Shown: positions 1 to 7,414, counted from the stretch's first letter. The stretch is 64,000 bases of DNA from Kutzneria sp. CA-103260 (GCF_018263855.1 NZ_CP073318.1:6572001-6636000); one strand, 5' to 3'. Numbers and translations: made by a program. The notes: generated by a model not told the origin, from the letters alone.

Positions 1-428
1 CCGTCCGGCGTCGCCGCGCCCGGCGTCAGGCCCGCGTCGCGCAGGGCCTTGGTCACCGAGTCGATGGTCTGCTTCGTCGCGCCGAAGACCCCGCCGAACT
101 GCCCCTTGCCGAGGTAGTGCTTGTACTGCGGGGACTTCGGGTCCGAGACCTGCTGCACGAAGGCGTCCAGCCCGGCCTGGTCGCGCGGCGCCAGGGCCAC
201 CGACAGGCTGAGCTTCGCGTCCGATGCGGGCGCCGCCGCCGCGACCGCACCCTGCGGAATGACCGGCGCCTTGCCGACCGCCTGCGGGACCAGGCCCGCC
301 TGAGTGGTCTGCGCCGCCGCCATGGGCGTCGCGATGACCGAGAGACTGACTGCCGCTACCGTCGCCGCTCTCAACCGGCGACGCCACGTCGAACCGGCAG
401 AGGATCTACCGGCGTCCGTGTCTGACAT
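1..428 (-). CDS. S53 (sedolisin/kumamolisin) family secreted protease, N-terminal part
   Basis: The gene runs off the left edge, so only its first 142 codons are visible. An Arg-rich start is followed by a hydrophobic stretch (about residues 20-40) that looks like a Sec or Tat export signal. From about residue 70 the sequence matches the pro-kumamolisin activation domain that precedes S53 serine-carboxyl peptidases: the LSLSVALAP strand, then SPQYKHYL, then a region ending with GLTP. The catalytic Glu-Asp-Ser domain would lie outside the window. The start at 428 is chosen because GGGAGGA sits a few bases upstream. It is divergent from the enoyl-CoA hydratase gene. The family call is solid; substrate and activity cannot be judged from this part. 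Confidence 0.82.
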   Translation of the reverse strand, partial: MSDTDAGRSSAGSTWRRRLRAATVAAVSLSVIATPMAAAQTTQAGLVPQAVGKAPVIPQGAVAAAAPASDAKLSLSVALAPRDQAGLDAFVQQVSDPKSPQYKHYLGKGQFGGVFGATKQTIDSVTKALRDAGLTPGAATPD

Positions 429-627
429 GCATTCCTCCCTGGAACACGTGCTTACGTGAACCCCGACCAAGGAGAAGATGTGGAGCGGCCAGCCGCCGTC
501 GCAACGGCGGTTCACCCTCCGTGACTCCCCCTTGCCGGCGAGACACTACCAGCGGGTGACCCCGGGCGGGACCGAAAACTTTGTGTAGGTCAGCACTCTT
601 GCCTCAGCTGGTCAGAGCGGCTGCGCA

Positions 628-633
628 TAGAGT
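628..633 (+). promoter_or_regulatory. Leaderless -10 hexamer TAGAGT for the enoyl-CoA hydratase gene
   Basis: TAGAGT fits the actinobacterial TANNNT -10 element and ends exactly 6 nt before the ATG at 640. No Shine-Dalgarno sequence precedes that ATG, so transcription probably starts at or next to the start codon. No good -35 is visible. Confidence 0.5.
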
Positions 634-639
634 GCGGCC

Positions 640-1416
640 ATGGCTGACGAGCTGGTGCACTACGAGGTGCGACGGGGCATCGCGACGATCACGCTGGACT
701 CGCCGCACAACCGGAACGCGCTGTCCGCGCAGTTGCGGCGGGAGCTGCGGGACCACCTGACGGCGGCGGTGGCCGACGACGGGGTGCGGGTGGTGGTGCT
801 GGCGCACACCGGCCCGGTGTTCTGTGCGGGTATGGACCTGAAGGAAGCCGGCGGGGCGAACACGGAGCAGCAGGGGGTCAACGAGTTCCCGGCGATCCTG
901 GAGCAGCTGTGGACCAGCCCCAAGCCGGTGGTGGCGAAGCTGGCCGGCCCGGCGCGGGCGGGCGGTGTGGGCATCGTCGCGGCCTGTGACATCGCGGTGG
1001 CGGTGGAGACGGCCACGTTCGCGTTCTCGGAGGTCCGCATCGGCGTGGTGCCGGCGGTGATCTCGGTGACGGTGCTGCCGCGACTGCTGCCGCGAGCGGC
1101 GCACGAGCTGTTCCTGACCGGCGAGACGTTCGACGCGGACCGGGCGGTGCGGATCGGCCTGATCAACGCCTCGGCGCCGGCGGACGGCCTGGACGCCGAG
1201 GTGGACCGCTACACGGCCATGCTGGCCCAGGGCGCGCCGAACGCGCTGGCGGCGACCAAGGAGATGCTGCGCGAGCCCCGGACCGGCGACATGGGCCAGG
1301 ACTTCACCGACATGCTGGAGCTGTCGGCCAAGCACTTCGCCGGTGAGGAGGGCCAGGAGGGCATCGCGGCGTTCGTGCAGAAGCGCAAGCCCAGCTGGGT
1401 TCCTCAGGAGAGCTGA
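640..1416 (+). CDS. Enoyl-CoA hydratase/isomerase family protein
   Basis: This 258-residue crotonase-fold protein should act on a cytosolic acyl-CoA, as in fatty-acid or amino-acid degradation. The oxyanion-hole segments are FCAGMDL (61-67) and PARAGGVGI (104-112). One catalytic glutamate is present at E131 in FSEVRIG, matching E164 of rat mitochondrial hydratase. The position matching E144 is a glycine, as in many single-Glu family members, so a hydratase on a branched or unsaturated CoA, or another crotonase reaction, is possible. It stands alone: it converges with the barstar gene 3 bp downstream and is divergent from the S53 peptidase. The family is certain and the substrate unknown. Confidence 0.88.
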   Translation: MADELVHYEVRRGIATITLDSPHNRNALSAQLRRELRDHLTAAVADDGVRVVVLAHTGPVFCAGMDLKEAGGANTEQQGVNEFPAILEQLWTSPKPVVAKLAGPARAGGVGIVAACDIAVAVETATFAFSEVRIGVVPAVISVTVLPRLLPRAAHELFLTGETFDADRAVRIGLINASAPADGLDAEVDRYTAMLAQGAPNALAATKEMLREPRTGDMGQDFTDMLELSAKHFAGEEGQEGIAAFVQKRKPSWVPQES

Positions 1417-1419
1417 CCC

Positions 1420-1707
1420 TCAGGACAGTTGATAGGAGAAGTCCTCGTTCTCCGAGGCCGACTGGTCGAGGACGGCGACGATCCGCTCGTACGCGGTCGG
1501 GTCGTCGCCCCGCAGCACCTCGGGGTGCCGCCACACCAGGACGTGCTCGCCGGCCGGCAGCCAGGACAGGTCGGTGAGGCAGTCCCGCAGCGCGTCCAGG
1601 TTGCGGCCGAAATAGTCGGGAAAGGACAGCGCCGCCGCGATGGCGTCCAGCGCGGAGCCCTTGTCGTGCAGGGCGGAGCCGTCGAGCACGTGCCGCATAC
1701 CGCTCAT
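1420..1707 (-). CDS. Barstar-family ribonuclease inhibitor
   Basis: A 95-residue cytosolic protein with the barstar signature at residues 29-47 (FPDYFGRNLDALRDCL). Asp38 and Asp42 match Asp35 and Asp39 of Bacillus barstar, the residues that plug the nuclease active site; barstar Trp38 is Arg41 here. The ATG overlaps the stop of the upstream RNase gene in an ATGA, so inhibitor translation is coupled to the nuclease. The protein is inferred to keep that RNase inactive in the cytosol. Barstar-like proteins are also found alone, but here the partner is adjacent. Confidence 0.88.
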   Translation of the reverse strand: MSGMRHVLDGSALHDKGSALDAIAAALSFPDYFGRNLDALRDCLTDLSWLPAGEHVLVWRHPEVLRGDDPTAYERIVAVLDQSASENEDFSYQLS

Positions 1708-2165
1708 TTCGTCGGGTCCACCACCACGAACGAGTCGTAGTGGTCGTCGGTGTAGTACAGCTCACGTTGGGAGCCGGTGATCAGCCGCCGGGTGGCCCGG
1801 TTCTTCGCCCCCGGCGTGTCCACGGTGTACTCGTGGTAGTAGCCGTCCTTGTTGCGCGGCAGCACGTTCCCGTTGTTGTGGAACACCACGCCGTCGTTCT
1901 TGGGGTACGGGAACGGGCCGCCCTGTTGGATCAGTTTCCAGGTGTCGGAGGTCTCCTTGGGCAGCGAGGACAACGCCTTGACCGGCAGGCCGGACGCCGC
2001 CCCCGGCACGGAACCGCTCACGGATCCCTTGCCTGAGATCGACGTCGCGGAAGCGGAGGTGGTCGGGGCCGGCGAGCCCGAGGACAGGTCCCTGATCAGC
2101 CAACCGGCCAGCACCAGCACGATCAGGCCGACCAGGGCGAAGGTGATGCGTCGGCGCGAGGTCAC
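1704..2165 (-). CDS. RNase Sa/barnase-like guanyl-specific ribonuclease with N-terminal membrane anchor
   Basis: A 153-residue protein: a basic start, one transmembrane helix (about 8-24), a Ser/Thr/Gly/Pro linker to about residue 58, then a microbial RNase domain close to Streptomyces RNase Sa. The catalytic set is intact: Glu112 in YYHEYTV, Arg123 and Arg127 in KNRATRR, and His142 in DDHY (RNase Sa E54, R65, R69, H85). The two cysteines that form the RNase Sa disulfide are absent (Ala and terminal Lys instead). The helix has no clear cleavage site, so the enzyme may stay tethered outside the membrane. It begins with GTG, lacks a Shine-Dalgarno and has a -10-like TAGGCT 7 nt upstream. Barstar follows with a 4-bp overlap. 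Confidence 0.9.
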   Translation of the reverse strand: MTSRRRITFALVGLIVLVLAGWLIRDLSSGSPAPTTSASATSISGKGSVSGSVPGAASGLPVKALSSLPKETSDTWKLIQQGGPFPYPKNDGVVFHNNGNVLPRNKDGYYHEYTVDTPGAKNRATRRLITGSQRELYYTDDHYDSFVVVDPTK

Positions 2166-2172
2166 GCCGCTG

Positions 2173-2178
2173 AGCCTA
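2173..2178 (-). promoter_or_regulatory. Possible leaderless -10 hexamer TAGGCT for the RNase gene
   Basis: Read on the minus strand, TAGGCT ends 7 nt before the GTG at 2165. Its first three bases are the TAG stop codon of the preceding small membrane-protein gene. No Shine-Dalgarno precedes the GTG. It may give the nuclease gene its own transcript. Confidence 0.35.
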
Positions 2179-2424
2179 CGAAGAACGACGGCTGCCCGCT
2201 TCGGCGGCCCGCTCCTTCTCCTCGATGCCCCACAGCGTCGGCTCGGCCCGGTAGCGCGGCGCCAGCCACGCCGACACCTTGTCCACGACCCGTTCGATCA
2301 GCCACGCCACCGCCCGCAGCAGCGGCAGCAGCACCACCATGACCAGGGCGAACTGCAGCGGGAACCACAGCTGTGCCACCCACAGCTCGATCCCGTCCCA
2401 GGTGTCGGCGACCCAGTCGAACAC
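2176..2424 (-). CDS. Small membrane-associated protein of unknown function
   Basis: An 82-residue protein with a Trp-rich amphipathic start, one long hydrophobic helix (about residues 15-45, around LWFPLQFALVMVVLLPLL) and a charged tail. The GTG at 2424 is chosen because a TANNNT hexamer ends exactly 6 nt upstream and the reading loses protein-like character before this point. It lies 10 bp upstream of the membrane-anchored RNase and may belong to the same transcript, so a role in RNase placement or export is conceivable but unproven. I do not recognise the family. The divergent oxidoreductase gene begins 25 bp away. Confidence 0.6.
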   Translation of the reverse strand: MFDWVADTWDGIELWVAQLWFPLQFALVMVVLLPLLRAVAWLIERVVDKVSAWLAPRYRAEPTLWGIEEKERAAEAGSRRSS

Positions 2425-2430
2425 AACCCC

Positions 2431-2442
2431 AGGGTATAGGTT
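2431..2442. promoter_or_regulatory. Back-to-back leaderless -10 elements of a divergent gene pair
   Basis: On the minus strand TACCCT (2436-2431) ends 6 nt before the GTG at 2424. On the plus strand TAGGTT (2437-2442) ends 6 nt before the ATG at 2449. The two hexamers abut with no base between them, and both genes lack Shine-Dalgarno sequences. Two polymerases could not occupy both at once, so the site should behave as one bidirectional or mutually exclusive promoter. Confidence 0.55.
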
Positions 2443-2448
2443 CGGCGT

Positions 2449-3414
2449 ATGTTCGCCGTTTACGCCTCCGAGCCGAACCCCGCCGACCCGCTCGCCTCGC
2501 TGGTGGTCGGCGAGCGCGACACCCCGACGCCGCCGCCCGGCTGGGTCAGCGTCTCGGTGCGCGCGGCCAGCCTGAACATGCACGACCTGTGGACGCTGCG
2601 GGGCGTGGGCATCAAACCCGAGCAGTTCCCGATGATCCTGGGCTGCGACGGCGCCGGCGTGCTCGACGACGGCACCGAGGTGGTGCTGCACTCGGTGATC
2701 GGCGATCCGGACTGGGGCGGCGACGAGACCCTGGACCCGAAACGCACCCTGCTCACCGAGAAGCACCAGGGCACCTTCGCCGACACCGTCGTCGTGCCGC
2801 GCCGCAACGCGCTGCCCAAGCCGGCCGGGCTGAGCTTCGCCGAGGCGGCGTGCATGGGCACCGCGTGGCTGACGGCCTACCGGATGCTGTTCGTGAAGTC
2901 GGGCCTGCGGCCGGGGCAGAGCATCCTGGTGCAGGGCGCTTCCGGCGGCGTGGCCACGGCCCTGATCCAGCTGGGCGTGGCGGCGGGTTTCCGGGTGTGG
3001 GTGACCGGCCGCAGCGAGGAGAAGCGGGCGCTGGCCAAGCAGCTCGGCGCGCACGAGGCGTTCGAGTCGGGGGCGCGGCTGCCCGAGCGGGTGGACGGCG
3101 TGTTCGAGACGGTCGGCAAGGCCACCTGGTCGCACAGCATGAAGTCGCTCAAGCCGGGCGGCGTGGTGGTCATCTCCGGCGCGACCACCGGCGACGCCTC
3201 CGCCGCCGAGCTGCAGCGGCTGTTCTTCCTCCAGCTGCGGGTCGTCGGCTCGACCATGGGCACCCGCGAGGAGCTGGCCGACCTGCTCAAGTTCTGCGAC
3301 CTGGCCGGCGTGCGCCCGCAGATCGGGGCCGAGCTGCCGTTCGAGCGAGCCGCCGAGGGTCTCAAGACCATGCTCGACGGCGACATCGCCGGCAAGATCG
3401 TCCTCAGCCGCTGA
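2449..3414 (+). CDS. Zinc-independent MDR-family NAD(P)H quinone oxidoreductase/alcohol dehydrogenase-like protein
   Basis: A 321-residue medium-chain dehydrogenase/reductase. A GroES-like N-terminal domain carries NMHDLW and GCDGAG motifs, and a Rossmann domain carries the dinucleotide loop GASGGV (163-168). The usual zinc-ligand cysteines of true alcohol dehydrogenases are not apparent, which points to the quinone-reductase or enoyl-reductase branch using NADPH. It would act in the cytosol on a small carbonyl or quinone. It is monocistronic, appears leaderless (see 2431-2442), and its end faces the nitronate monooxygenase gene. Family assignment is firm; substrate unknown. Confidence 0.87.
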   Translation: MFAVYASEPNPADPLASLVVGERDTPTPPPGWVSVSVRAASLNMHDLWTLRGVGIKPEQFPMILGCDGAGVLDDGTEVVLHSVIGDPDWGGDETLDPKRTLLTEKHQGTFADTVVVPRRNALPKPAGLSFAEAACMGTAWLTAYRMLFVKSGLRPGQSILVQGASGGVATALIQLGVAAGFRVWVTGRSEEKRALAKQLGAHEAFESGARLPERVDGVFETVGKATWSHSMKSLKPGGVVVISGATTGDASAAELQRLFFLQLRVVGSTMGTREELADLLKFCDLAGVRPQIGAELPFERAAEGLKTMLDGDIAGKIVLSR

Positions 3415-3427
3415 GTTCTCGAGCGGG

Positions 3428-4480
3428 TCAGCCCCAGCGGCGGCTGACCCGCTCGATCGCCTCGCGGGCCTCGCGGTCGAGCCGGGCCACCAGCTCGGCC
3501 GCCGGCAGCTCGTCGGCCAGCTGGTAGGTCTGGCCGGCCCACAGGTGCACCAGCTCCGGGTCGCCGGCCTTGGCCGCGGCGGCGCGCATCGGCCGGGTCA
3601 GGTGGTGGACCTGCGGATAGCCGACCGGGGCAGCGGCGGTGTTCTCGGTGAGGAACCGGTTGACCATGCCACGGGCCGGGCGGCCGGTGAACGCTCGGGT
3701 GATCGCGGTCCGCCGGGCGCCGTCCGCCAGCGCCGCCTTGTGCGTCGCGGACGTGCCCGCTTCCGGGCAGCGCAGGAAAGCCGTGCCGAGCTGGGCGGCG
3801 ATCGCGCCGGCCGCCAGCACCGCCGCCACATCCGCGCCGTGCACGAGGCCACCAGCGGCGATCAGCGGCAGGTCGGTGACGGCCGAGACGCGGCGGATCA
3901 GCGCCAGCAGGCCGAATTCCTCGCCGCCGCCCGGCGAGACGCCGTCGTCGGTCAGAGTGCCGCGGTGGCCGCCGGCCTCGAAGCCTTGCACGGCCAGTGC
4001 GTCGACGCCGAGCTGCGCCGCCTGCTGCGCCTCGGCCGGGGTCGTCACCGTGGCGACGATCTGCGCGCCGGCCGCGTGCAGCCGCGCCACATCGGCCGCG
4101 TCCGGCAGCCCGAACGTGAACGACACCACCGGCACCCGTTGCGCCAGCACGATTTCCAGCTTGGCCGGGTACTCGTCGTCCTCCCAGCGCGGATCGCCCG
4201 GCGCCACGCCCAGCCGGGCCGACTCGGCCGCCACCCGGCTCGGGTAGTCGCCCAGGTCGGGACGGACGTTCGGGCCCGGCACGAACAGGTTCACGCCGAA
4301 CCGGCCGTCGGTGAGCGAGCTGGTCCTCGCGATCTGCTCGGCCATCGCCTGGGGGCTGAGGTAACCGCCCGGTGTGAAGCCGAAGCCGCCGGCCCGCACG
4401 ACCGCGGCGACCAGTTCGGGGGTGGACCCGCCGCCCGCCATCGGGGCGACGATCACGGGGACGCGCAGCTGCTCGATCAC
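3428..4480 (-). CDS. Nitronate monooxygenase (2-nitropropane dioxygenase family)
   Basis: An FMN-dependent TIM-barrel enzyme of about 350 residues that oxidises alkyl nitronates such as propionate 3-nitronate, probably for detoxification. The start (VPVIVAPMAGG) and the EAGGHRG segment with the catalytic His (about residue 173) are class signatures. A glycine-rich phosphate-binding region (GGLVHGADVAAVLAAGA) follows. I favour the GTG at 4480 over the in-frame GTG at 4489, because TAATGT, a TANNNT -10, ends 7 nt before 4480 and the protein then begins MIEQLRV. The M50 gene lies upstream on the same strand with its stop codon inside that hexamer. Some relatives are enoyl reductases, so the exact reaction is inferred. 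Confidence 0.88.
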   Translation of the reverse strand: MIEQLRVPVIVAPMAGGGSTPELVAAVVRAGGFGFTPGGYLSPQAMAEQIARTSSLTDGRFGVNLFVPGPNVRPDLGDYPSRVAAESARLGVAPGDPRWEDDEYPAKLEIVLAQRVPVVSFTFGLPDAADVARLHAAGAQIVATVTTPAEAQQAAQLGVDALAVQGFEAGGHRGTLTDDGVSPGGGEEFGLLALIRRVSAVTDLPLIAAGGLVHGADVAAVLAAGAIAAQLGTAFLRCPEAGTSATHKAALADGARRTAITRAFTGRPARGMVNRFLTENTAAAPVGYPQVHHLTRPMRAAAAKAGDPELVHLWAGQTYQLADELPAAELVARLDREAREAIERVSRRWG

Positions 4481-4487
4481 TCCTGGC

Positions 4488-4493
4488 ACATTA
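4488..4493 (-). promoter_or_regulatory. Possible leaderless -10 hexamer TAATGT for the nitronate monooxygenase gene
   Basis: TAATGT on the minus strand begins with the TAA stop of the M50 peptidase gene and ends 7 nt before the GTG at 4480. Confidence 0.35.
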
Positions 4494-5222
4494 GTGCGGC
4501 AGCAGCAGGGTGGACCCGACGACGAGCGAGGCGATGGTCACCAGCCCGAACACCGTCACCCACAGGCCGCCCGGCACCCCGGTGATCTTGGCCAGCTGGT
4601 CGGCGTCGGAGTCCGGGGCCCGGCCGCGCCACCGTTTGCGCTGGAGCTCGAAGACCGGGCGGACGCCGCCGAGCAGCAGGAACCAGGCGATCACGTAGCC
4701 GAAGACCGCCTGGATGTCGCTCGGGGCGTACCAGGAGACGGCGAACACCAGGCCGCCGGTGACCAGCACCGACAGCACGCCGAAGGCGTTGCGGATCATC
4801 ACCAGCATGGCCGCCAGCAGCACGATCGCGATCCACAGCAGCAGCGTGATCTTGCCGGCGCCCAGCAGGGCCGCGACGCCCAGGCCGAGCAGCGACGGCG
4901 TCACGTAGCCGGCGGCCGCGGTCAGCACCATGCCCGGCCCGCGCGGCTTGCCCCTGGTCAAGGTCAGGCCCGAGGTGTCCGAGTGCAGCTGGATGCCGGT
5001 CAGGCGGCGGCCCGTCAGCACCGCGGCCAGGGCGTGGCCGCCCTCGTGCGCGATCGTCACCACGTTGCGCGTGATCCGCCAGACCCGCCAGGGCAGCACG
5101 GCCAGCAGCGCCACCGCGGCCGCGATCAGCACCAGTTCCAACTGCGGGCTCGGCTGGCCGCCGAGCACCCGGTTCCAGACATCCGTGAGGTCCATCGAAA
5201 CGGTGGACGCGCCAGGGCCCAT
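4491..5222 (-). CDS. M50-type membrane metallopeptidase-like protein
   Basis: A 243-residue integral membrane protein with the zinc-binding motif HEGGH (about 59-63) after a first helix. It continues with GYVTPSLLGLG and several further helices, as in the actinobacterial M50B-like family; whether it cleaves a substrate is unknown. Several starts are possible. The ATG at 5222 has GGGAG 8 nt upstream and is chosen. The ATG at 5240 would overlap the start of the divergent HD-domain gene in a single CATG. The ATG at 5195 (MDLTDVW) starts where family similarity usually begins. Its stop codon is shared with the -10-like element of the next gene. Confidence 0.8.
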   Translation of the reverse strand: MGPGASTVSMDLTDVWNRVLGGQPSPQLELVLIAAAVALLAVLPWRVWRITRNVVTIAHEGGHALAAVLTGRRLTGIQLHSDTSGLTLTRGKPRGPGMVLTAAAGYVTPSLLGLGVAALLGAGKITLLLWIAIVLLAAMLVMIRNAFGVLSVLVTGGLVFAVSWYAPSDIQAVFGYVIAWFLLLGGVRPVFELQRKRWRGRAPDSDADQLAKITGVPGGLWVTVFGLVTIASLVVGSTLLLPH

Positions 5223-5238
5223 CCCGTTGACTCCCGAC

Positions 5239-5688
5239 ATGGTCTTCTCAGTTTCGGACGCGGTGCGGATCGCCACCGACGCGCACGACGGTCAGCTCGA
5301 CAAGAGCGGCAAACCCTACATCGGGCACCCGGTGCGGGTGATGAACCGGGTCTCCGGCGACCAGGAGCGGATGGCCGCCGTGCTGCACGACGTGATCGAG
5401 GACACCCCGGTCACGGCCGAGGACCTGCGGGCCGCCGGCTGCCCCGAACGGGTCGTCACCGCCGTCGTCGCGCTGAGCCATCTGCCCGACGAGCCGCAGG
5501 CCGACTACCTGGCGCGGGTCGCCGCCGACCCGATCGCCGTGGTCGTCAAGCGCGCCGACATCGCCGACAACCTCTCCCCCGCCCGGTTCTCCGAGCTCGA
5601 CGAGGCCACCCAGTCCCGGCTCCGGATCAAGTACGACACCGCCTTGCGGCTGCTCGACTCGTACCTGACAAAAGATGGCAGGAACTAG
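5239..5688 (+). CDS. Small HD-domain hydrolase, SpoT/Mesh1-like (putative small alarmone hydrolase)
   Basis: A 149-residue single-domain protein with the metal-binding pattern of the RelA/SpoT hydrolase domain: H16 and H30 (IGHPVRV), HDVIED (50-55) and KRADIADN (104-111). No synthetase, TGS or ACT domains are present. By analogy it could remove the 3'-diphosphate from (p)ppGpp or act on a related nucleotide in the cytosol. No Shine-Dalgarno is visible. Its ATG shares bases with a possible ATG of the divergent M50 gene. A DUF3224 gene follows after 15 bp, possibly on the same transcript. The fold is certain and alarmone specificity inferred. Confidence 0.82.
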   Translation: MVFSVSDAVRIATDAHDGQLDKSGKPYIGHPVRVMNRVSGDQERMAAVLHDVIEDTPVTAEDLRAAGCPERVVTAVVALSHLPDEPQADYLARVAADPIAVVVKRADIADNLSPARFSELDEATQSRLRIKYDTALRLLDSYLTKDGRN

Positions 5689-5703
5689 TCGCAGACTGGG
5701 CCC

Positions 5704-6096
5704 ATGACCACAGCTCAGGGCACCTTCGACATCACCCGCTGGGACGACCAGACCTACCTCGACGCCGACGGCGTCAAGCTCGGCGCCATCGACGTCGCCA
5801 AGGCCTTCACCGGCGGGCTCTCCGGCGACAGCACCGCCCGGCTGCTCACCGCCGGCGGTCCCGTGCCCACGTCCGCCGCCTATGTGGCCATCGAGCGCTT
5901 CGTCGGCAGCGTCGACGGGCTCTCCGGCTCTTTCGTCCTCCAGCACTCCGCCGTCATGGCCGGCGGAGCCGGTGACATGAGCGTGCGGATCGTGCCCGAC
6001 TCCGGCACCGGCAAGCTCACCGGCATCTCCGGCACGCTCCGTATCGACAAGCGCGACGACGGCACGCACAGTTACCAGTTGGACTACGAGGTCTGA
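5704..6096 (+). CDS. DUF3224 domain protein
   Basis: A 130-residue soluble protein matching the DUF3224 family: a beta-barrel-like sequence with FTGGLSGDSTARLL near the start, GSFVLQHSAVM in the middle and GTGKLTGISGTL near the end. Family members are common in actinomycetes and resemble allene-oxide-cyclase-like barrels, but no function is established. It follows the HD hydrolase after 15 bp. CAGACT ending 6 nt before the ATG looks like a weak leaderless -10. There is no signal peptide. Confidence 0.82.
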   Translation: MTTAQGTFDITRWDDQTYLDADGVKLGAIDVAKAFTGGLSGDSTARLLTAGGPVPTSAAYVAIERFVGSVDGLSGSFVLQHSAVMAGGAGDMSVRIVPDSGTGKLTGISGTLRIDKRDDGTHSYQLDYEV

Positions 6097-6152
6097 ACCA
6101 ATAGCGTGACCCACCCAATGGCCGTCTTCCCCATTTGCGCTGGTCCACGGCA

Positions 6153-6177
6153 CGATCGAGGAGCCGCCCCTCGATCG
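6153..6177 (+). promoter_or_regulatory. Inverted repeat abutting the ribosome binding site of the SLOG-like gene
   Basis: Arms CGATCGAGG (6153-6161) and CCTCGATCG (6169-6177) flank a 7-nt loop. AGGAGAAG follows immediately as the ribosome binding site for 6191. It could be an operator or an RNA hairpin that limits translation. Confidence 0.5.
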
Positions 6178-6190
6178 AGGAGAAGACGTG

Positions 6191-6667
6191 ATGACCCGGA
6201 TCGCCATCACCGGACACCGAGGGCTCCCCAACCCCACCCGAGCGCTGGTCGACGCCGCGCTCCGGGCCGAGCTCCGCCAGGCCATTCAGCCCCTCGTCGG
6301 CGTCAGCTGCCTCGCCGACGGCGCCGACGCACTGTTCGCCCAGGCCGTGCTCGACGAGGGCGGCCAACTCGTCGCCGTCCTGCCCGCCCAGCGCTACCGC
6401 GAACGGCTACCCGCCGACTACCACCCCACCTACGACGCCTTACTCCAGCAGGCCACCGAGGTCGTCACCATGGACTACGACCGCCCCGGCCGCGAGGCCT
6501 ACATGGCCGCCAGCGTCCGCATGGTCACCGGCGCCGACCACCTCGTCGCCGTCTGGGACGGCCAACCCGCCGCCGGCCGCGGCGGCACCGCCGACGTCGT
6601 CACCCACGCCCAAGATCACGGTGTCCCCGTCACCGTGATCTGGCCCGACGGCTGTCAGCGGGGCTAG
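6191..6667 (+). CDS. SLOG/LOG-like Rossmann-fold nucleotide-binding protein
   Basis: A 158-residue protein opening with RIAITGHRGL, then SCLADGADALFA, a VAVLPAQRYRERL segment and a C-terminal VTVIWPDG. This layout resembles the SLOG superfamily, which binds or hydrolyses nucleotide-derived ligands and recurs in nucleotide-signalling and defence systems. No effector gene lies next to it, and the neighbour is a Uma2 nuclease in opposite orientation overlapping by 4 bp. The ATG at 6191 is preferred; a GTG at 6188 is equally spaced from AGGAG. An unusual hairpin precedes the gene. Family placement is by pattern and function is not known. Confidence 0.65.
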   Translation: MTRIAITGHRGLPNPTRALVDAALRAELRQAIQPLVGVSCLADGADALFAQAVLDEGGQLVAVLPAQRYRERLPADYHPTYDALLQQATEVVTMDYDRPGREAYMAASVRMVTGADHLVAVWDGQPAAGRGGTADVVTHAQDHGVPVTVIWPDGCQRG

Positions 6668-7236
6668 ATGTCGGACCGGCGGAGCGTGCCCAGCAGCTTC
6701 GCCGGCACGATCCGCACCGGGAAGGGCCGCTCGGCCTCGAAGACGTCACCCTCCTTGACGTCGGCGACCATCCGGTACCGCCCCTGCTCGTCCAGCTCGA
6801 AGACCATCAGCCGCGGCTGTTCCGGATCGATGATCCAGTAGCTGGCCGCCCCCATCCGCTCGTAGGCCGCCTTCTTGCTGATGAAGTCGTTGGACGCCGT
6901 GCTCGGCGAGAGCACCTCCACCGCCAGCACCGGCGCGACCGGCAGGTTCTTCTCGGTCAGGTCCTCGTCGCGGGCGACCAGCACATCCGGCTGCACCTCG
7001 GTCTTCTCGGACGGCCGAACCGCGTACGGGGCCGGAAAGACATGCAGATCGTGCGGACAGATGGGGTAGAGCTGCGCCACCAGCGCGGCCACGATCTTCT
7101 GGTGCCGGGTCCCCGGCGCCGGGCTCACGAACAGCTCCCCGTCGATGAGCTCGTAGCGACGTCCGTCATCGGGCATCAGCTCCAGGTCCGCGACCGTGTA
7201 CGGACCTGAGGGCGGGTGCGTGGCCATGACCGTCAT
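6664..7236 (-). CDS. Uma2 family endonuclease (DUF820)
   Basis: A 190-residue protein of the Uma2 (PD-(D/E)XK) family. The core is visible as RRYELIDGEL (27-35), VQPDVLVA with Asp84, LAVEVLSPST with Glu107, then Lys121/Lys122 and YWIIDPE. These residues match the nuclease metal site, although no cellular function of Uma2 proteins is established and many copies occur in actinomycetes and cyanobacteria. AAAGGAGGG is well placed before the ATG. It stands alone, tail to tail with the SLOG-like gene. Confidence 0.88.
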   Translation of the reverse strand: MTVMATHPPSGPYTVADLELMPDDGRRYELIDGELFVSPAPGTRHQKIVAALVAQLYPICPHDLHVFPAPYAVRPSEKTEVQPDVLVARDEDLTEKNLPVAPVLAVEVLSPSTASNDFISKKAAYERMGAASYWIIDPEQPRLMVFELDEQGRYRMVADVKEGDVFEAERPFPVRIVPAKLLGTLRRSDI

Positions 7237-7414
7237 GGTCCCTCCTTTTCCTCATGGGGACCACCCCACCAGGCACCCCCGACAATTCGGACCGCGTGCC
7301 GGCCTACCGTGTCAGGTATCGCCACATCGTGTGAGCTTCGCCGGTCACCGGCCGTGAACAAGATCCACCTGTTCAGTGCTCAAGCCCGACACCGTGGAGA
7401 CCTCGCATCGTCCT

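Noticed and set aside
2176..3135. A long minus-strand frame covering most of the oxidoreductase gene
   Set aside because: Only the last 82 codons (from 2424) look protein-like; the rest is antisense to the oxidoreductase.
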